NCBI RefSeq assembly: GCF_018847975.1
Contig: NZ_CP072597.1
Span: 4,689,001 to 4,753,000 of the forward strand
Source of the DNA: Lysobacter sp. K5869
Lineage (GTDB): Bacteria > Pseudomonadota > Gammaproteobacteria > Xanthomonadales > Xanthomonadaceae
DNA length: 64,000 bases
Direction of reading: 5' to 3'
Shown: positions 27,730 to 35,777 of the stretch, in pieces
Layout: each line of letters starts with the position of its first letter
How positions within the stretch are numbered: position 1 is the first letter of the stretch
Notes under the pieces: generated by a model
Database searches by the model: none
Told to the model about the DNA's origin: nothing
Seen by the model: only the letters and a program-made list of their open reading frames with translations
Translations under genes and position numbers: made by a program

Positions 27730-30284
27730 AGCCCGACGCGCCCGCGGCCGGTACTGCCTGCGCGTCCGCGGACGCGGCGCCGGGCGATGCGCTCGCCGCG
27801 CTGCAAGCGGCGCTGCGCGATCCGCAACTGCCCGCGCACCTGCGCGCCGGGCTGGAACGCGCCGCCGACGCGCTGCGCCGCGAGCGCGACGACGCCGCGC
27901 TGATCCGCGAGGCCTTCGACGCGATTCCCGATCTGGTCACCGTGCTCGACGAAGACGGCACCGTGGTCGAGATCAACCGCCACGGCATGGGCGCGCACCG
28001 GCGCCTGCGCGAGGACATCGTCGGCCAGCCGATCCACGTGCTCAATCCCGAACTGCCGAAGGATCACCTCGCGCCGGTGTGGGAAACCCTCAACCGCGGC
28101 GACAGCTACATCATCGAAGTCACCAACAAGCGCGGCGACGGCACCCGCTTCCCGGTGGAAGTGCATTCGGCCGGCTTCGTCCACGACGGCGCGCGCCGGA
28201 TCATCGCGGTCGCGCGCGACCTCAGCAGCCGCGAAGAGAACGAGCTGCGCTTCCGCGAGCTGGTCGAATCCATCGACCGCGGCCTGATCGTGCAGGACGA
28301 CGCGCTGCGCATCGTCTACGCCAACAGCGCAGCGATGAGCCTGCTGTCGCTGCACAGCGGCGAAAGCATCGTCGACGAACTGCGCTCGGGCGATTGGATG
28401 GTGGTGGACGAACGCGGCCACGAACTGGCGCCGGAGCACTATCCCTCGCGGGTCGCGCTCGACAGCGGGCTGGTGGTCAACAGCACCGTGCTCGGGCTGT
28501 ACCACCGCATCCGCCGCGAACTGATCTGGCTGTCGGTCACCGCGGTGCCGCAGTTCCCGCCCGGCGGCGACCGCCCGCATCAGGTGTTCGCGCTGTTCTC
28601 CAACATCACCGAACTCAAGCGCGACAGCGCCCTGTTCGACCGCGCCCAGGCGCTGGCCCACATCGGCGGCTGGGAATGGGACGCCGGCCGCGACCGGCTC
28701 TATCTCACCTTCGAAGCCCAGCGCATCCTCGGCCGCGACAGCGCGCCGACCCGGATCGAAGAACTGATCGGCTGCCTCCTGCCGCTGGACCGCCACCGCC
28801 TGCGCAACGCGCTCGAACGCACCCTCGCCGGCGGCCGCAGCCTGGATCTGGAACTGCAGGGCCTGCGCGCCGACGCCAGCGTGTTCTGGGTGCGCGCCAT
28901 CGCCGACGCCGGCGTCGGCGACGTAGTGCGACAAGTGCTGACCGGCACCCTGCAGGACATCACCGAACGCAAGCTCGAAGAAGAGCAATTGCGCATCCAG
29001 GCGCGCAGCGACCCGCTCACCGGCCTGCTCAACCGCGACGCCGTGCAGGACGAACTGGAACGGCGCCTGGACGCGTTCCCGCACGCGCCCTTGGGCGTGC
29101 TCTACATCGACCTGGACCGCTTCAAAGTCGTCAACGACATCCTCGGCCACGCCGCCGGCGACCGCCTGCTGGCCTCGGCCGCGCGCCGCATCCGCCACGC
29201 GGTCGGCGATCAGGCCCAGATCGCCCGCTTCGGCGGCGACGAATTCCTCGTGGTGTGCTCGCTCGACGGCGACCCGACCCGCGCCGAACGCCTCGCCGAC
29301 GCGATCCTGGAAATCTTCGGCGACAGCTTCCGCGTCGACGGCGAGGAATTCACCATCACCGCCAGCATCGGCATCGCCCAGGCGCCGCTCGACGGCCGCA
29401 CCGCGCAGCAACTGATCCAAAGCGCCGACGTGGCCATGTACGACAGCAAGCGCCGCGGCCGCAACAGCTGGCAAGCCTTCACCCCGGAACTGGCCGAACA
29501 GCAGTTGCACCGCCTGCAGTTGGAAACCCACCTGCGCCGCGCCGTGCACAACGACGAGTTCCATCTGGTCTACCAGCCGCAGGTCAACCTGCACGACGGC
29601 CGCGTGGTCGCGGCCGAGGCGCTGATCCGCTGGCGCAACCGCTCGCTCGGCGAAATGAGCCCGGACCGCTTCATCGACCATGCCGAAACCACCGGCGACA
29701 TCGTCGGCATCGGCGGCTGGGTGCTGCACGAAGCCTGCCGCCAATTGCGCCAATGGCGCGATCAAGGCCTGAGCATCGAACGCGTCGCGGTCAACGTCTC
29801 CTACCGCCAATTCCTCGGCGACGACCTCGGCCACACCGTCGCCGCCGCGCTGGCCGAACACGGCCTGCCCGGCAGCGCGCTGGAACTGGAATTCACCGAA
29901 CGCGTGCTGATCGAAGACGCGCCCGACACCGTGCGCACCTTCGCCCGCCTGCGCGAACTCGGCGTGAGCCTGTCGATCGACGACTTCGGCGAGGGCTACA
30001 GCGCGCTCAACTACATCCGCCGTTTGCCGATCCACGGGCTCAAGCTCAGCCAGTTGTTCGTGCAGGGCGTGCCGGACAACCAATCCGACGTGGCGGTGTG
30101 TCAGGCAGTGACCGGCATCGCCCGCAGCCTCGGCTTGGGTTTGGTCGCCGAGGGCGTGGAAACCCAGCGGCAGCGGGCGTTCCTGCGCGAACTGGGCGTC
30201 TTGATCGGCCAAGGCTTCCTGTTCGCGCCGGGCTTGGCGCCCGACGAACTGCGCGATTACTGCCTCGCGCAAACGCCGCGCTGA
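27726..30284 (+). CDS. PAS/GGDEF/EAL cyclic-di-GMP signalling protein
   Basis: The 852-residue cytosolic protein contains, in order, PAS domains at about 55-165 (AFDAIPDLVTVLDEDGTVVE), 170-290 (FRELVESIDRGLIVQDD) and 300-410 (AHIGGWEWDAGRDRLYLTFE), a GGDEF domain with intact GGDEF at 503-507, and an EAL domain with EAL at 631-633 and DDFGEGYSALNY further on. Both catalytic signatures are intact, so it could make or degrade c-di-GMP; hybrid proteins often have one dominant activity. There is no transmembrane helix. The start is a GTG at 27726 overlapping the liuE stop; no ATG fits before the first PAS domain. Confidence 0.9.
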   Translation: MKPDAPAAGTACASADAAPGDALAALQAALRDPQLPAHLRAGLERAADALRRERDDAALIREAFDAIPDLVTVLDEDGTVVEINRHGMGAHRRLREDIVGQPIHVLNPELPKDHLAPVWETLNRGDSYIIEVTNKRGDGTRFPVEVHSAGFVHDGARRIIAVARDLSSREENELRFRELVESIDRGLIVQDDALRIVYANSAAMSLLSLHSGESIVDELRSGDWMVVDERGHELAPEHYPSRVALDSGLVVNSTVLGLYHRIRRELIWLSVTAVPQFPPGGDRPHQVFALFSNITELKRDSALFDRAQALAHIGGWEWDAGRDRLYLTFEAQRILGRDSAPTRIEELIGCLLPLDRHRLRNALERTLAGGRSLDLELQGLRADASVFWVRAIADAGVGDVVRQVLTGTLQDITERKLEEEQLRIQARSDPLTGLLNRDAVQDELERRLDAFPHAPLGVLYIDLDRFKVVNDILGHAAGDRLLASAARRIRHAVGDQAQIARFGGDEFLVVCSLDGDPTRAERLADAILEIFGDSFRVDGEEFTITASIGIAQAPLDGRTAQQLIQSADVAMYDSKRRGRNSWQAFTPELAEQQLHRLQLETHLRRAVHNDEFHLVYQPQVNLHDGRVVAAEALIRWRNRSLGEMSPDRFIDHAETTGDIVGIGGWVLHEACRQLRQWRDQGLSIERVAVNVSYRQFLGDDLGHTVAAALAEHGLPGSALELEFTERVLIEDAPDTVRTFARLRELGVSLSIDDFGEGYSALNYIRRLPIHGLKLSQLFVQGVPDNQSDVAVCQAVTGIARSLGLGLVAEGVETQRQRAFLRELGVLIGQGFLFAPGLAPDELRDYCLAQTPR

Positions 30285-30308
30285 TCCGCGCGGGCGTCGT
30301 CTCCCGCC

Positions 30309-30762
30309 GGTAGGAGCTGCGTAAGCTGCGACCGCGACCTCCGGCCTACGACGCAAGCGAAGTTTCGCGGTCGCAGCTCGCGCAGCTCCTACAGGTCGGA
30401 CTTCCGGCATCGTCGCGATTGGGCGGACCTCGCGCACCGCCGCTATTCGGCGAGGCCAAGCCGCCAGAACCGGCGCAGCTTCCGTTTCCGACTGTAGGAG
30501 CTGCGCAAGCTGCGACCGCGACCTCCGGCTTACGGCGCAAGCGAGGTTTCGCGGTCGCAGCTTACGCAGCTCCTACAGGTCGGACTTCCGGCATCGTCGC
30601 GATTGGGCGGACATCCCGCACCGCCGCTATTCGGCGAGGCAAAGCCGCCAGCAGCGGCGCAGGTCCCGTTTCCGACTGTAGGAGCTGCGCAAGCTGCGAC
30701 CGCGACCTCCGGCCTACGACGCAAGCGCGGCTTCGCGGTCGCAGCTTACGCAGCTCCTACCG
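30309..30762. repeat. Tandem array of REP-like pairs, 184-bp period
   Basis: The TAGGAGCTGCG motif recurs at 30311, 30495 and 30679, exactly 184 bp apart, each followed about 55 bp later by its reverse complement (GGTCGCAGCT(T/C)(A/G)CGCAGC). Spacers between pairs (GGCATCGTCGCGATTGGGCG, CCGCCGCTATTCGGCGAGG) are also repeated nearly unchanged, so whole units were duplicated. The third copy is truncated. It fills the convergent gap after the GGDEF/EAL gene. Confidence 0.93.
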
Positions 30763-30794
30763 CCGGGCCTCACACGTCAGCGCGACTGGGCGAT

Positions 30795-31619
30795 TCACGC
30801 CGCCAGATTCGCCGCCGCGCGCGTCCCGCCCGCCAGGATCCCGGCGATCTCCTTGACCAGCTTCGCCGCCACCAGCGCCGTCGTGTTCTCGATATCGCAA
30901 CGCGGGTTGTACTCGACCACATCGGCCGCGACCAAACGCCGCTCCAGGCTATGGATCAAGCCGATCGCTTGCCGCGGCGTCGCCCCGCCCGGTTCGCGGT
31001 GCGATACGCCCGGCGCGAACGCCGGATCCAGCGCGTCGAGATCGAGCGAGAGATACACCGGCCCGTCGATCCGCAGTTGCAGGTCGCCGGTCCATTGCGC
31101 CGCGCTCACCGTCTCCACGCCGAAACGGCGGAACTGCGCGCGATGCTCGGCGCTGGTCGCGCGCAGGCCGACCTGGATCAAGCGGTCCGCCAACCCTTCT
31201 TCCATGATCCGCGCGAACGGCGAAGCGTGCGAGCGCGGATTGCCTTGGTAGGCGTCGTAGATATCCGGATGCGCATCGACATGCACGATGGTCAAACGCG
31301 AATGGCGGCGGCGCACCGCGCGCAGGATCGGATGGGTCACCGCATGATCGCCGCCGAGTGAAATCAACGGATGCCCCGGTTCCAGCGCGCGCTCCACCGC
31401 TGTTTCGATCGACGTCCACGGATCGACGCCCGCGTCGAAGCGCACATCGCCGTGGTCGATCCAGCGCCCAGGCGCCGACAGATCCACCCCGCTCTCGCTG
31501 TACTGCGCGTACGCATCGGAAAACAGCTCGCGGCGGATCGCGGCCGGCGCCTCGGCCGGGCCGCGCAGGTAGGAAGAATTTTCGTCGTTGGGAACGCCCA
31601 ACAAAGCGATCGGGGTCAT
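30795..31619 (-). CDS. Ureohydrolase (arginase/agmatinase superfamily)
   Basis: The 274-residue enzyme belongs to the Mn-dependent family that hydrolyses guanidino groups to release urea. All metal ligands are present: His92 in LGGDHAVTHP, Asp115/His117/Asp119 in VHVDAHPDIYD, and Asp193/Asp195 in SLDLDALDP. Length is between arginase and agmatinase; the loops that set substrate choice do not let me decide between arginine, agmatine, formiminoglutamate or other guanidino compounds. It starts 32 bp after a DUF1989 gene and shares its operon; a LysR gene is divergent. Confidence 0.88.
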   Translation of the reverse strand: MTPIALLGVPNDENSSYLRGPAEAPAAIRRELFSDAYAQYSESGVDLSAPGRWIDHGDVRFDAGVDPWTSIETAVERALEPGHPLISLGGDHAVTHPILRAVRRRHSRLTIVHVDAHPDIYDAYQGNPRSHASPFARIMEEGLADRLIQVGLRATSAEHRAQFRRFGVETVSAAQWTGDLQLRIDGPVYLSLDLDALDPAFAPGVSHREPGGATPRQAIGLIHSLERRLVAADVVEYNPRCDIENTTALVAAKLVKEIAGILAGGTRAAANLAA

Positions 31620-31651
31620 GGCGGTGTCCTCGCGTAGGGAAACGCTAAACG

Positions 31652-32266
31652 TCAAAGAATCAGATAAGCCAGCGAGCGCGGCGGCGCGCCGCCGTTGCAG
31701 GTCGCGGCCGGGCAGGCGGAGATCGCCACGGCCAGATCCATCTCGGCGCGCAGTTCGACCCAATCGCCGGCGCGCGACGCCGCCGGGCGGACCGTCAGCC
31801 GTCCGTCCGGCGCGATGTCGGCGCGCATGAACAGGTTCAACGGCGTCGGCAACGGCCCGGGCTCCACGCCCAACCCGCGCAGCGCGGCGCACAGGTTGTC
31901 GTGGCAATTGCGCGGCTCGCCGTCGAGGCCGTACTGCAGGCGGTACATCGGCGCGCTGCACGCCGCATGCAGGAAATCGTGGCGGCCGACGCGGTCGCCG
32001 ACGAGGGTCAGCAAGCGCCGGCTGCGGTCCGACCACAGCACATCGCCGCTGCTCAGCAGCAGCTTGCCGCCGTAATCGAAAGTGCAGCCGTTGCTGAGCC
32101 GCTCGCCGCCGTCGGCCGAATAAGCCATCAGATCGCCGCTCTGGCCGCCGTGCGGGTCGTAGATGCGCAGGCGCTGGCCGCCGCGCAACCGCACGCCGAC
32201 CGCGCCGGCGGCGGGCACGGGCAAGGCGGACGCGGGCACCGCGGCGGTGGGAGGCATCGGAGGCAT
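31652..32266 (-). CDS. DUF1989 (urea carboxylase-associated family) protein
   Basis: The 204-residue protein shows the DUF1989 pattern: RLRGGQRLRIYDPHGGQSGD near 28-47, DFLHAACSAPMY, PTPLNLFMR, and the closing DLAVAISACPAATCNGG. His and Cys residues in these segments are probably metal ligands. Members of this family include urea carboxylase-associated proteins and the carboxyguanidine deiminase subunits CgdA/CgdB. No urea carboxylase or allophanate hydrolase gene is in the window; the partner here is a ureohydrolase. A start at 32257 is also possible. Confidence 0.85.
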   Translation of the reverse strand: MPPMPPTAAVPASALPVPAAGAVGVRLRGGQRLRIYDPHGGQSGDLMAYSADGGERLSNGCTFDYGGKLLLSSGDVLWSDRSRRLLTLVGDRVGRHDFLHAACSAPMYRLQYGLDGEPRNCHDNLCAALRGLGVEPGPLPTPLNLFMRADIAPDGRLTVRPAASRAGDWVELRAEMDLAVAISACPAATCNGGAPPRSLAYLIL

Positions 32267-32344
32267 GGGGTCGGCTCGTCGACGCGGGCCGCACGGCGCG
32301 ACCCGATCCGGCGCCGACCTTAGCCGCGCCGATCTCGCAGGTCT

Positions 32345-32381
32345 ACTTCACTTAACTAAGAGTCGTTGTAAGATTTTCTGC
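32345..32381. promoter_or_regulatory. Candidate LysR operator/promoter in divergent gap
   Basis: The 115-bp gap between the DUF1989 and lysR genes has one AT-rich block just before lysR, with an imperfect palindrome CTTAACTAAG (32351-32360) and a T-N11-A arrangement compatible with LysR-type binding. No binding specificity can be read from it. Confidence 0.4.
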
Positions 32382-33290
32382 ATGTTCGACCTGACCCGCC
32401 TGCGCCTGCTGCGCGAACTCGCCCACCGCGGCACCATGACCGCGGTGGCCGAAGCTCTGGGGCTGACCTCGTCGGCGGTGTCGCAGCAACTGGCCACGCT
32501 CGAACGCGAGGCCGGCGCCAAGCTGCTGGAGCAAGTCGGCCGCCGGGTGCGGCTGACCGCGCAGGGCGAGCGTCTGGCCGCGCACGCCGACACCATCGTG
32601 CGCCAGGTCGAAACCGCCGCGCTGGAGCTGCGCGAATTCGCCGCGCAACCCGCCGGCGAGCTGCAAGTCGCCAGCTTCTCCACCTTCGCCAAGCAGCACC
32701 TGCTGCCGGCCGTCGCGCGCGCGCAGCGGCGCTTCCCGCGCCTGCGCGTGCGCCTGAGCGAACTGGAATCCGACGACGCCCTGCTCGCGGTGCGCGAAGG
32801 CCGCTGCGATCTGGCGTTGAGCTTCGCCTACAACCTCGTCCCGCGCGCGCCGGTCGCCGGCCTCAGCGCGCAGCCGCTGCTGGAAGAACCGGTGCTGCTG
32901 GCGCTGCCGGCCACGTGGCGCGACCGCGGCGGCGCGGTCGATCTGCGCCGGCTCGCGCGCCAAGACTGGATCGTCGGCTCGCGCCAGAGCGACGACGGCC
33001 TGCTGGCCGAACGCGCCTGCGCCGCGGCCGGTTTCGTCCCGCGCATCGTCCACACCATCGACGATTACGATCTGATGCTGCGCATGGTCGCCGCCGGATT
33101 CGGCATCGGCTTCGTGCCGCGATTAGCGCTGCAAGGCCCAGGCGCCGACGCGGTGATCGCGCGCGCGGTGCACGGCGCGCCGCCGACCCGGCGCATCCAG
33201 GCCTGGACCCGCGACGCGCTGGCCGATTCGCCGCTAGTGCGCGCCTTGCTCGCGGAATTGCGCGACACCATCGGCGCGGACGCGGGTTGA
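32382..33290 (+). CDS. LysR-family regulator (divergent to DUF1989/ureohydrolase)
   Basis: The 302-residue regulator has an N-terminal winged helix-turn-helix (LRLLRELAHRGTMTAVAEAL, TSSAVSQQLATLEREAG) and a periplasmic-binding-like effector domain from about 90 (LQVASFSTFAKQHLLPAV onward). Divergent orientation 115 bp from the DUF1989/ureohydrolase operon is the classic arrangement for control of that operon, with the guanidino substrate or a product as likely inducer. The ATG at 32382 gives the standard LysR N-terminus; the longer upstream frame overlaps the DUF1989 gene. Confidence 0.9.
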   Translation: MFDLTRLRLLRELAHRGTMTAVAEALGLTSSAVSQQLATLEREAGAKLLEQVGRRVRLTAQGERLAAHADTIVRQVETAALELREFAAQPAGELQVASFSTFAKQHLLPAVARAQRRFPRLRVRLSELESDDALLAVREGRCDLALSFAYNLVPRAPVAGLSAQPLLEEPVLLALPATWRDRGGAVDLRRLARQDWIVGSRQSDDGLLAERACAAAGFVPRIVHTIDDYDLMLRMVAAGFGIGFVPRLALQGPGADAVIARAVHGAPPTRRIQAWTRDALADSPLVRALLAELRDTIGADAG

Positions 33291-33295
33291 CGCCG

Positions 33296-33332
33296 CCGGC
33301 GAAGCGCTCCGCGCAGCGAAGCGCTTCGCCGG
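33296..33332. terminator. Convergent hairpin
   Basis: A 13-bp stem (CCGGCGAAGCGCT / AGCGCTTCGCCGG) with an 11-base loop lies between the convergent lysR and Cys-rich peptide genes. No T-run follows on either side. Confidence 0.5.
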
Positions 33333-33341
33333 GCGCGTGGG

Positions 33342-33533
33342 TTACGGGATCAGGCAGCAGCTATGGCGATCGCCGCCGTAGGTACAACCCGCGCGGCACG
33401 GACAACCCGTTTCCGGGCTCGTGCACTTGCCGTCGACGAAGGTGGGCTGCACCGCCACCGCGCCGAAGCTGAAAGACCCCGCGAGGGCGAACGCGAGCAA
33501 CGCCGACTTCATTCGCGAACCGAGCTTCTTCAT
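33342..33533 (-). CDS. Small Cys-rich secreted peptide
   Basis: The 63-residue product has a Lys/Arg N-terminus and a Sec signal peptide (about 8-28, ALLAFALAGSFSFGAVA), leaving a mature peptide of about 35 residues with seven cysteines (KCTSPETGCPCRAGCTYGG, then HSCC). The cysteine density implies disulfide bonding or metal binding outside the cytosol. GGAG lies about eight bases before the ATG; an internal ATG eight codons later is the alternative start. No family is recognised. Confidence 0.75.
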   Translation of the reverse strand: MKKLGSRMKSALLAFALAGSFSFGAVAVQPTFVDGKCTSPETGCPCRAGCTYGGDRHSCCLIP

Positions 33534-33768
33534 GTTCCGTCTCCAGGATGGGAACCGCGCGCCGCCGTCCCTGGCCCGCCGCGCGGCGGCTGAAGCGACG
33601 TCCTTGTCCGGTCCGATGCGACGTGGGGAGAACGCGGCGCGCCGAAGCGCCCGCGACCGGAGCCGAACCCAGCGTCGCAGACGCCGGCCCGCGCGCATGC
33701 ACGCGCGACGCGCACCCAATGCCAAGCCGCCCACTGCGTTACGTTCGCGCGCCGGCGGCGCCGGCGCT

Positions 33769-34161
33769 TCAGCGCTGATACGCGGACTGGACGAAACGCA
33801 GCCCGGCCAGGATCTGGGCGACGCGCTCGGGCGACAGCGCGCCGATGCGCTCGCCCAACCGCGCCTTGTACACGCAGGAAATCTGCGAGACCACGACCAC
33901 GCTGCGCCGCGGCAACCCGCCCTCGCCGGGCTCCAGCGCGACGTTGCCCGGCTCGGCCGCGCGCGCCGGGTTAGTGCTGAGCGCGCACACCACCACCGTA
34001 GCGATGCGCGAGCGGTTGAACAGATCGTCCTGAACCACCACGTGCGGATGCGGCGCGCCCGGCACCGAGCCGCGCGCGGGATCCGGCGGCAGCCAAAACA
34101 CCTCGCCCTGGGCGATGCGGTCGTGCGCGATGGCCGCGAAGGCCTCGAGGTCTCTATCCAT
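33769..34161 (-). CDS. MazF/PemK-like endoribonuclease toxin (orphan)
   Basis: The 130-residue protein matches the PemK/MazF fold by pattern: GEVFWLPPDP start, PHPHVVVQDDLFNRSRIATVVV (first strands with the conserved Arg), ALSTNPARA, the GNVALEPGEGGLPRRSVVVV block, and a C-terminal QILAGLRFV helix. Such toxins cleave mRNA and are normally paired with an antitoxin upstream. Here the 80 bp upstream are non-coding and the next gene is a secreted protein, so no partner is visible. The ATG at 34161 is chosen because upstream sequence is not family-like; its ribosome binding site is poor. Confidence 0.8.
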   Translation of the reverse strand: MDRDLEAFAAIAHDRIAQGEVFWLPPDPARGSVPGAPHPHVVVQDDLFNRSRIATVVVCALSTNPARAAEPGNVALEPGEGGLPRRSVVVVSQISCVYKARLGERIGALSPERVAQILAGLRFVQSAYQR

Positions 34162-34241
34162 GGCGGCGCCGAAACAGGAGAACGAACCGGCGCGTGCCCG
34201 CGCGCCGCGGCGCCGCGGCACGGCGCGCGGCGAACGCCCGA

Positions 34242-34751
34242 TCAGTCCTTGAAACAGGCGCCCAGCAGCGGATTGAGCACGCCGCCGATCTTCTGCGCCG
34301 CGAGCGGATTCGACGACACCGTCGCCGCGCGCAGCTTCTTGTACGCCGGCGAGTCCATCGTCGCCTTGGCCTGCGCCCACTCTTCCGGGGTGAAGGCCTT
34401 GTCCGGGTCGGCGTTGCTCAGCATCGCCGCCTGATACTTCGCGCCGAGCGCGCTGGCGTAGAACGTCTCCAGCGCCGCGCGCTCCTCGGCGCTCAGGCTG
34501 GCGTCGATCACTTCCTGCACCGGCGCGGCCACCGCGTCGTCGGCCAGGCCGCGCGCGCAGGCGATCTGCGCCGGCTTGGCGTTGCGGTCCTGCTGCGCGC
34601 CCTGGCGGATGCCGGCGACGATGCCGGCCGACACCGCGCGGGCGGTGGCGCTGGCCGCGGCGTCTTTCGGCACCGCCGGCTCCAGCGCATGCGCGGCGAA
34701 GGCGGCGAACAGGGCGAACGGCAGCGACAACAGCGAGGCGGCGCGGGGCAT
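34242..34751 (-). CDS. Exported hypothetical protein
   Basis: The 169-residue protein begins with a Sec signal peptide (ASLLSLPFALFAAFAAHA, about 5-22). The mature part is helical, with SLSAEERAALETFYASALGA typical of small periplasmic DUF2059-like domains, and one Cys near each end (ACARG and GACFKD) that could form a disulfide. It lies upstream of the MazF-like gene on the same strand, 80 bp apart. Function unknown. Confidence 0.75.
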   Translation of the reverse strand: MPRAASLLSLPFALFAAFAAHALEPAVPKDAAASATARAVSAGIVAGIRQGAQQDRNAKPAQIACARGLADDAVAAPVQEVIDASLSAEERAALETFYASALGAKYQAAMLSNADPDKAFTPEEWAQAKATMDSPAYKKLRAATVSSNPLAAQKIGGVLNPLLGACFKD

Positions 34752-34842
34752 GCGGTTTTCCGTGGCGGACGCGGCCGCGCGATGCGCCCGCAATGCCGCG
34801 ACGATACCGCAGCCGCCGCGCCCGGTCATGCCCCGGCCGCGC

Positions 34843-35676
34843 TCACGGCGCCGACGCGGGCTCGGCGGCGAACGCGCGGTGCAGCGCTTGCAGGAACTCC
34901 GGCGCCTCGGGCAGCGCAGTCGCGCCGATGCGGCGCACGGCCACGCCCGGCGTCCACGAGTTCATCACCGCCGCGCCGCGCAGCGCCGGCAGATCGGCCG
35001 GCGTCAGCGCGCGCTCGCGCTGGGCCACGCCCGCGCGTTCGAGCTGGCGGCGCACGATCCCCTGGGTCGTGCCGATCAGCATCTCGGCCTGCGGCCACAC
35101 CACCGCCTCGCCGTCCCAAAACGCCAGATTCCAGATCGTCGCCTCGCTGAAGCGGCCGTGGCGGTCGAGGAAGGCGGCATCGTCGTAGCCTTGTTCGAGC
35201 GCGCGGCGCAGGTGATAGGTCTTGGCGATCTCGCCGACGTGCTTGCGGTGCGGCAGCGTGCGCTCGTGTTCGACGGCGGTCAGCGCCAGCGGCCTGCGCG
35301 GGCCGTCGGACGGCGGCGCGGTGCGCACCAGCACCGACGGCATCGCGACCGCGTCGCCGGCGGCGAATTCGCCGGCCGGCTGGAACACGGTCGCGGTCAG
35401 CGATAGATCGGCCGGCGAGCGGCGCAGCGCTTCGCGCAGATAGGCCAGCACGGTCTCGTCCGGCACGGCGCGGCCGTACAGCTCCAGCGAGGCCTCGCGC
35501 AGCCGGCGCAGATGCAGGTCGAGCCCGCGCACGCGGCCGTCGCGCACCTGCATCGCGGTGAAGTGCGCGTGGCCGGCGAAGGCCAGCGGCGCCAGCGCGG
35601 CCGCGTCGGCGTCGCGGCCGTCGATCCGGGCGATGGCGGCGAATTCGGCGGCGGGAACGGAAAGGGAAGCGGACAT
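34843..35676 (-). CDS. Class IV aminotransferase-like PLP enzyme
   Basis: The 277-residue protein belongs to the branched-chain aminotransferase / aminodeoxychorismate lyase / D-amino-acid aminotransferase fold. Evidence is the LDLHLRRLREASLELYG segment near 52-68, the PLP lysine region HVGEIAKTYHLRRALEQGYDD, the cofactor-binding RFSEATIWNLAFWDG and IGTTQGIVRR. Substrate specificity cannot be read; pabC-like lyase activity is possible. A GcvA-type LysR gene is divergent, 101 bp away, and is the probable regulator. Confidence 0.85.
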   Translation of the reverse strand: MSASLSVPAAEFAAIARIDGRDADAAALAPLAFAGHAHFTAMQVRDGRVRGLDLHLRRLREASLELYGRAVPDETVLAYLREALRRSPADLSLTATVFQPAGEFAAGDAVAMPSVLVRTAPPSDGPRRPLALTAVEHERTLPHRKHVGEIAKTYHLRRALEQGYDDAAFLDRHGRFSEATIWNLAFWDGEAVVWPQAEMLIGTTQGIVRRQLERAGVAQRERALTPADLPALRGAAVMNSWTPGVAVRRIGATALPEAPEFLQALHRAFAAEPASAP

Positions 35677-35777
35677 CGGAACACTCCAAACGAACGATGC
35701 CGGCGACTATCGAAGATTGACCGCGCGCGGGGAAACGAGTAGTTCTCGCCCCACCGTCAAATTCCGCTTGAAGATCG

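Noticed and set aside
30419..30856. Small frames through the 184-bp array
   Set aside because: They consist only of translated REP arms (repeats of GAAQAATA).
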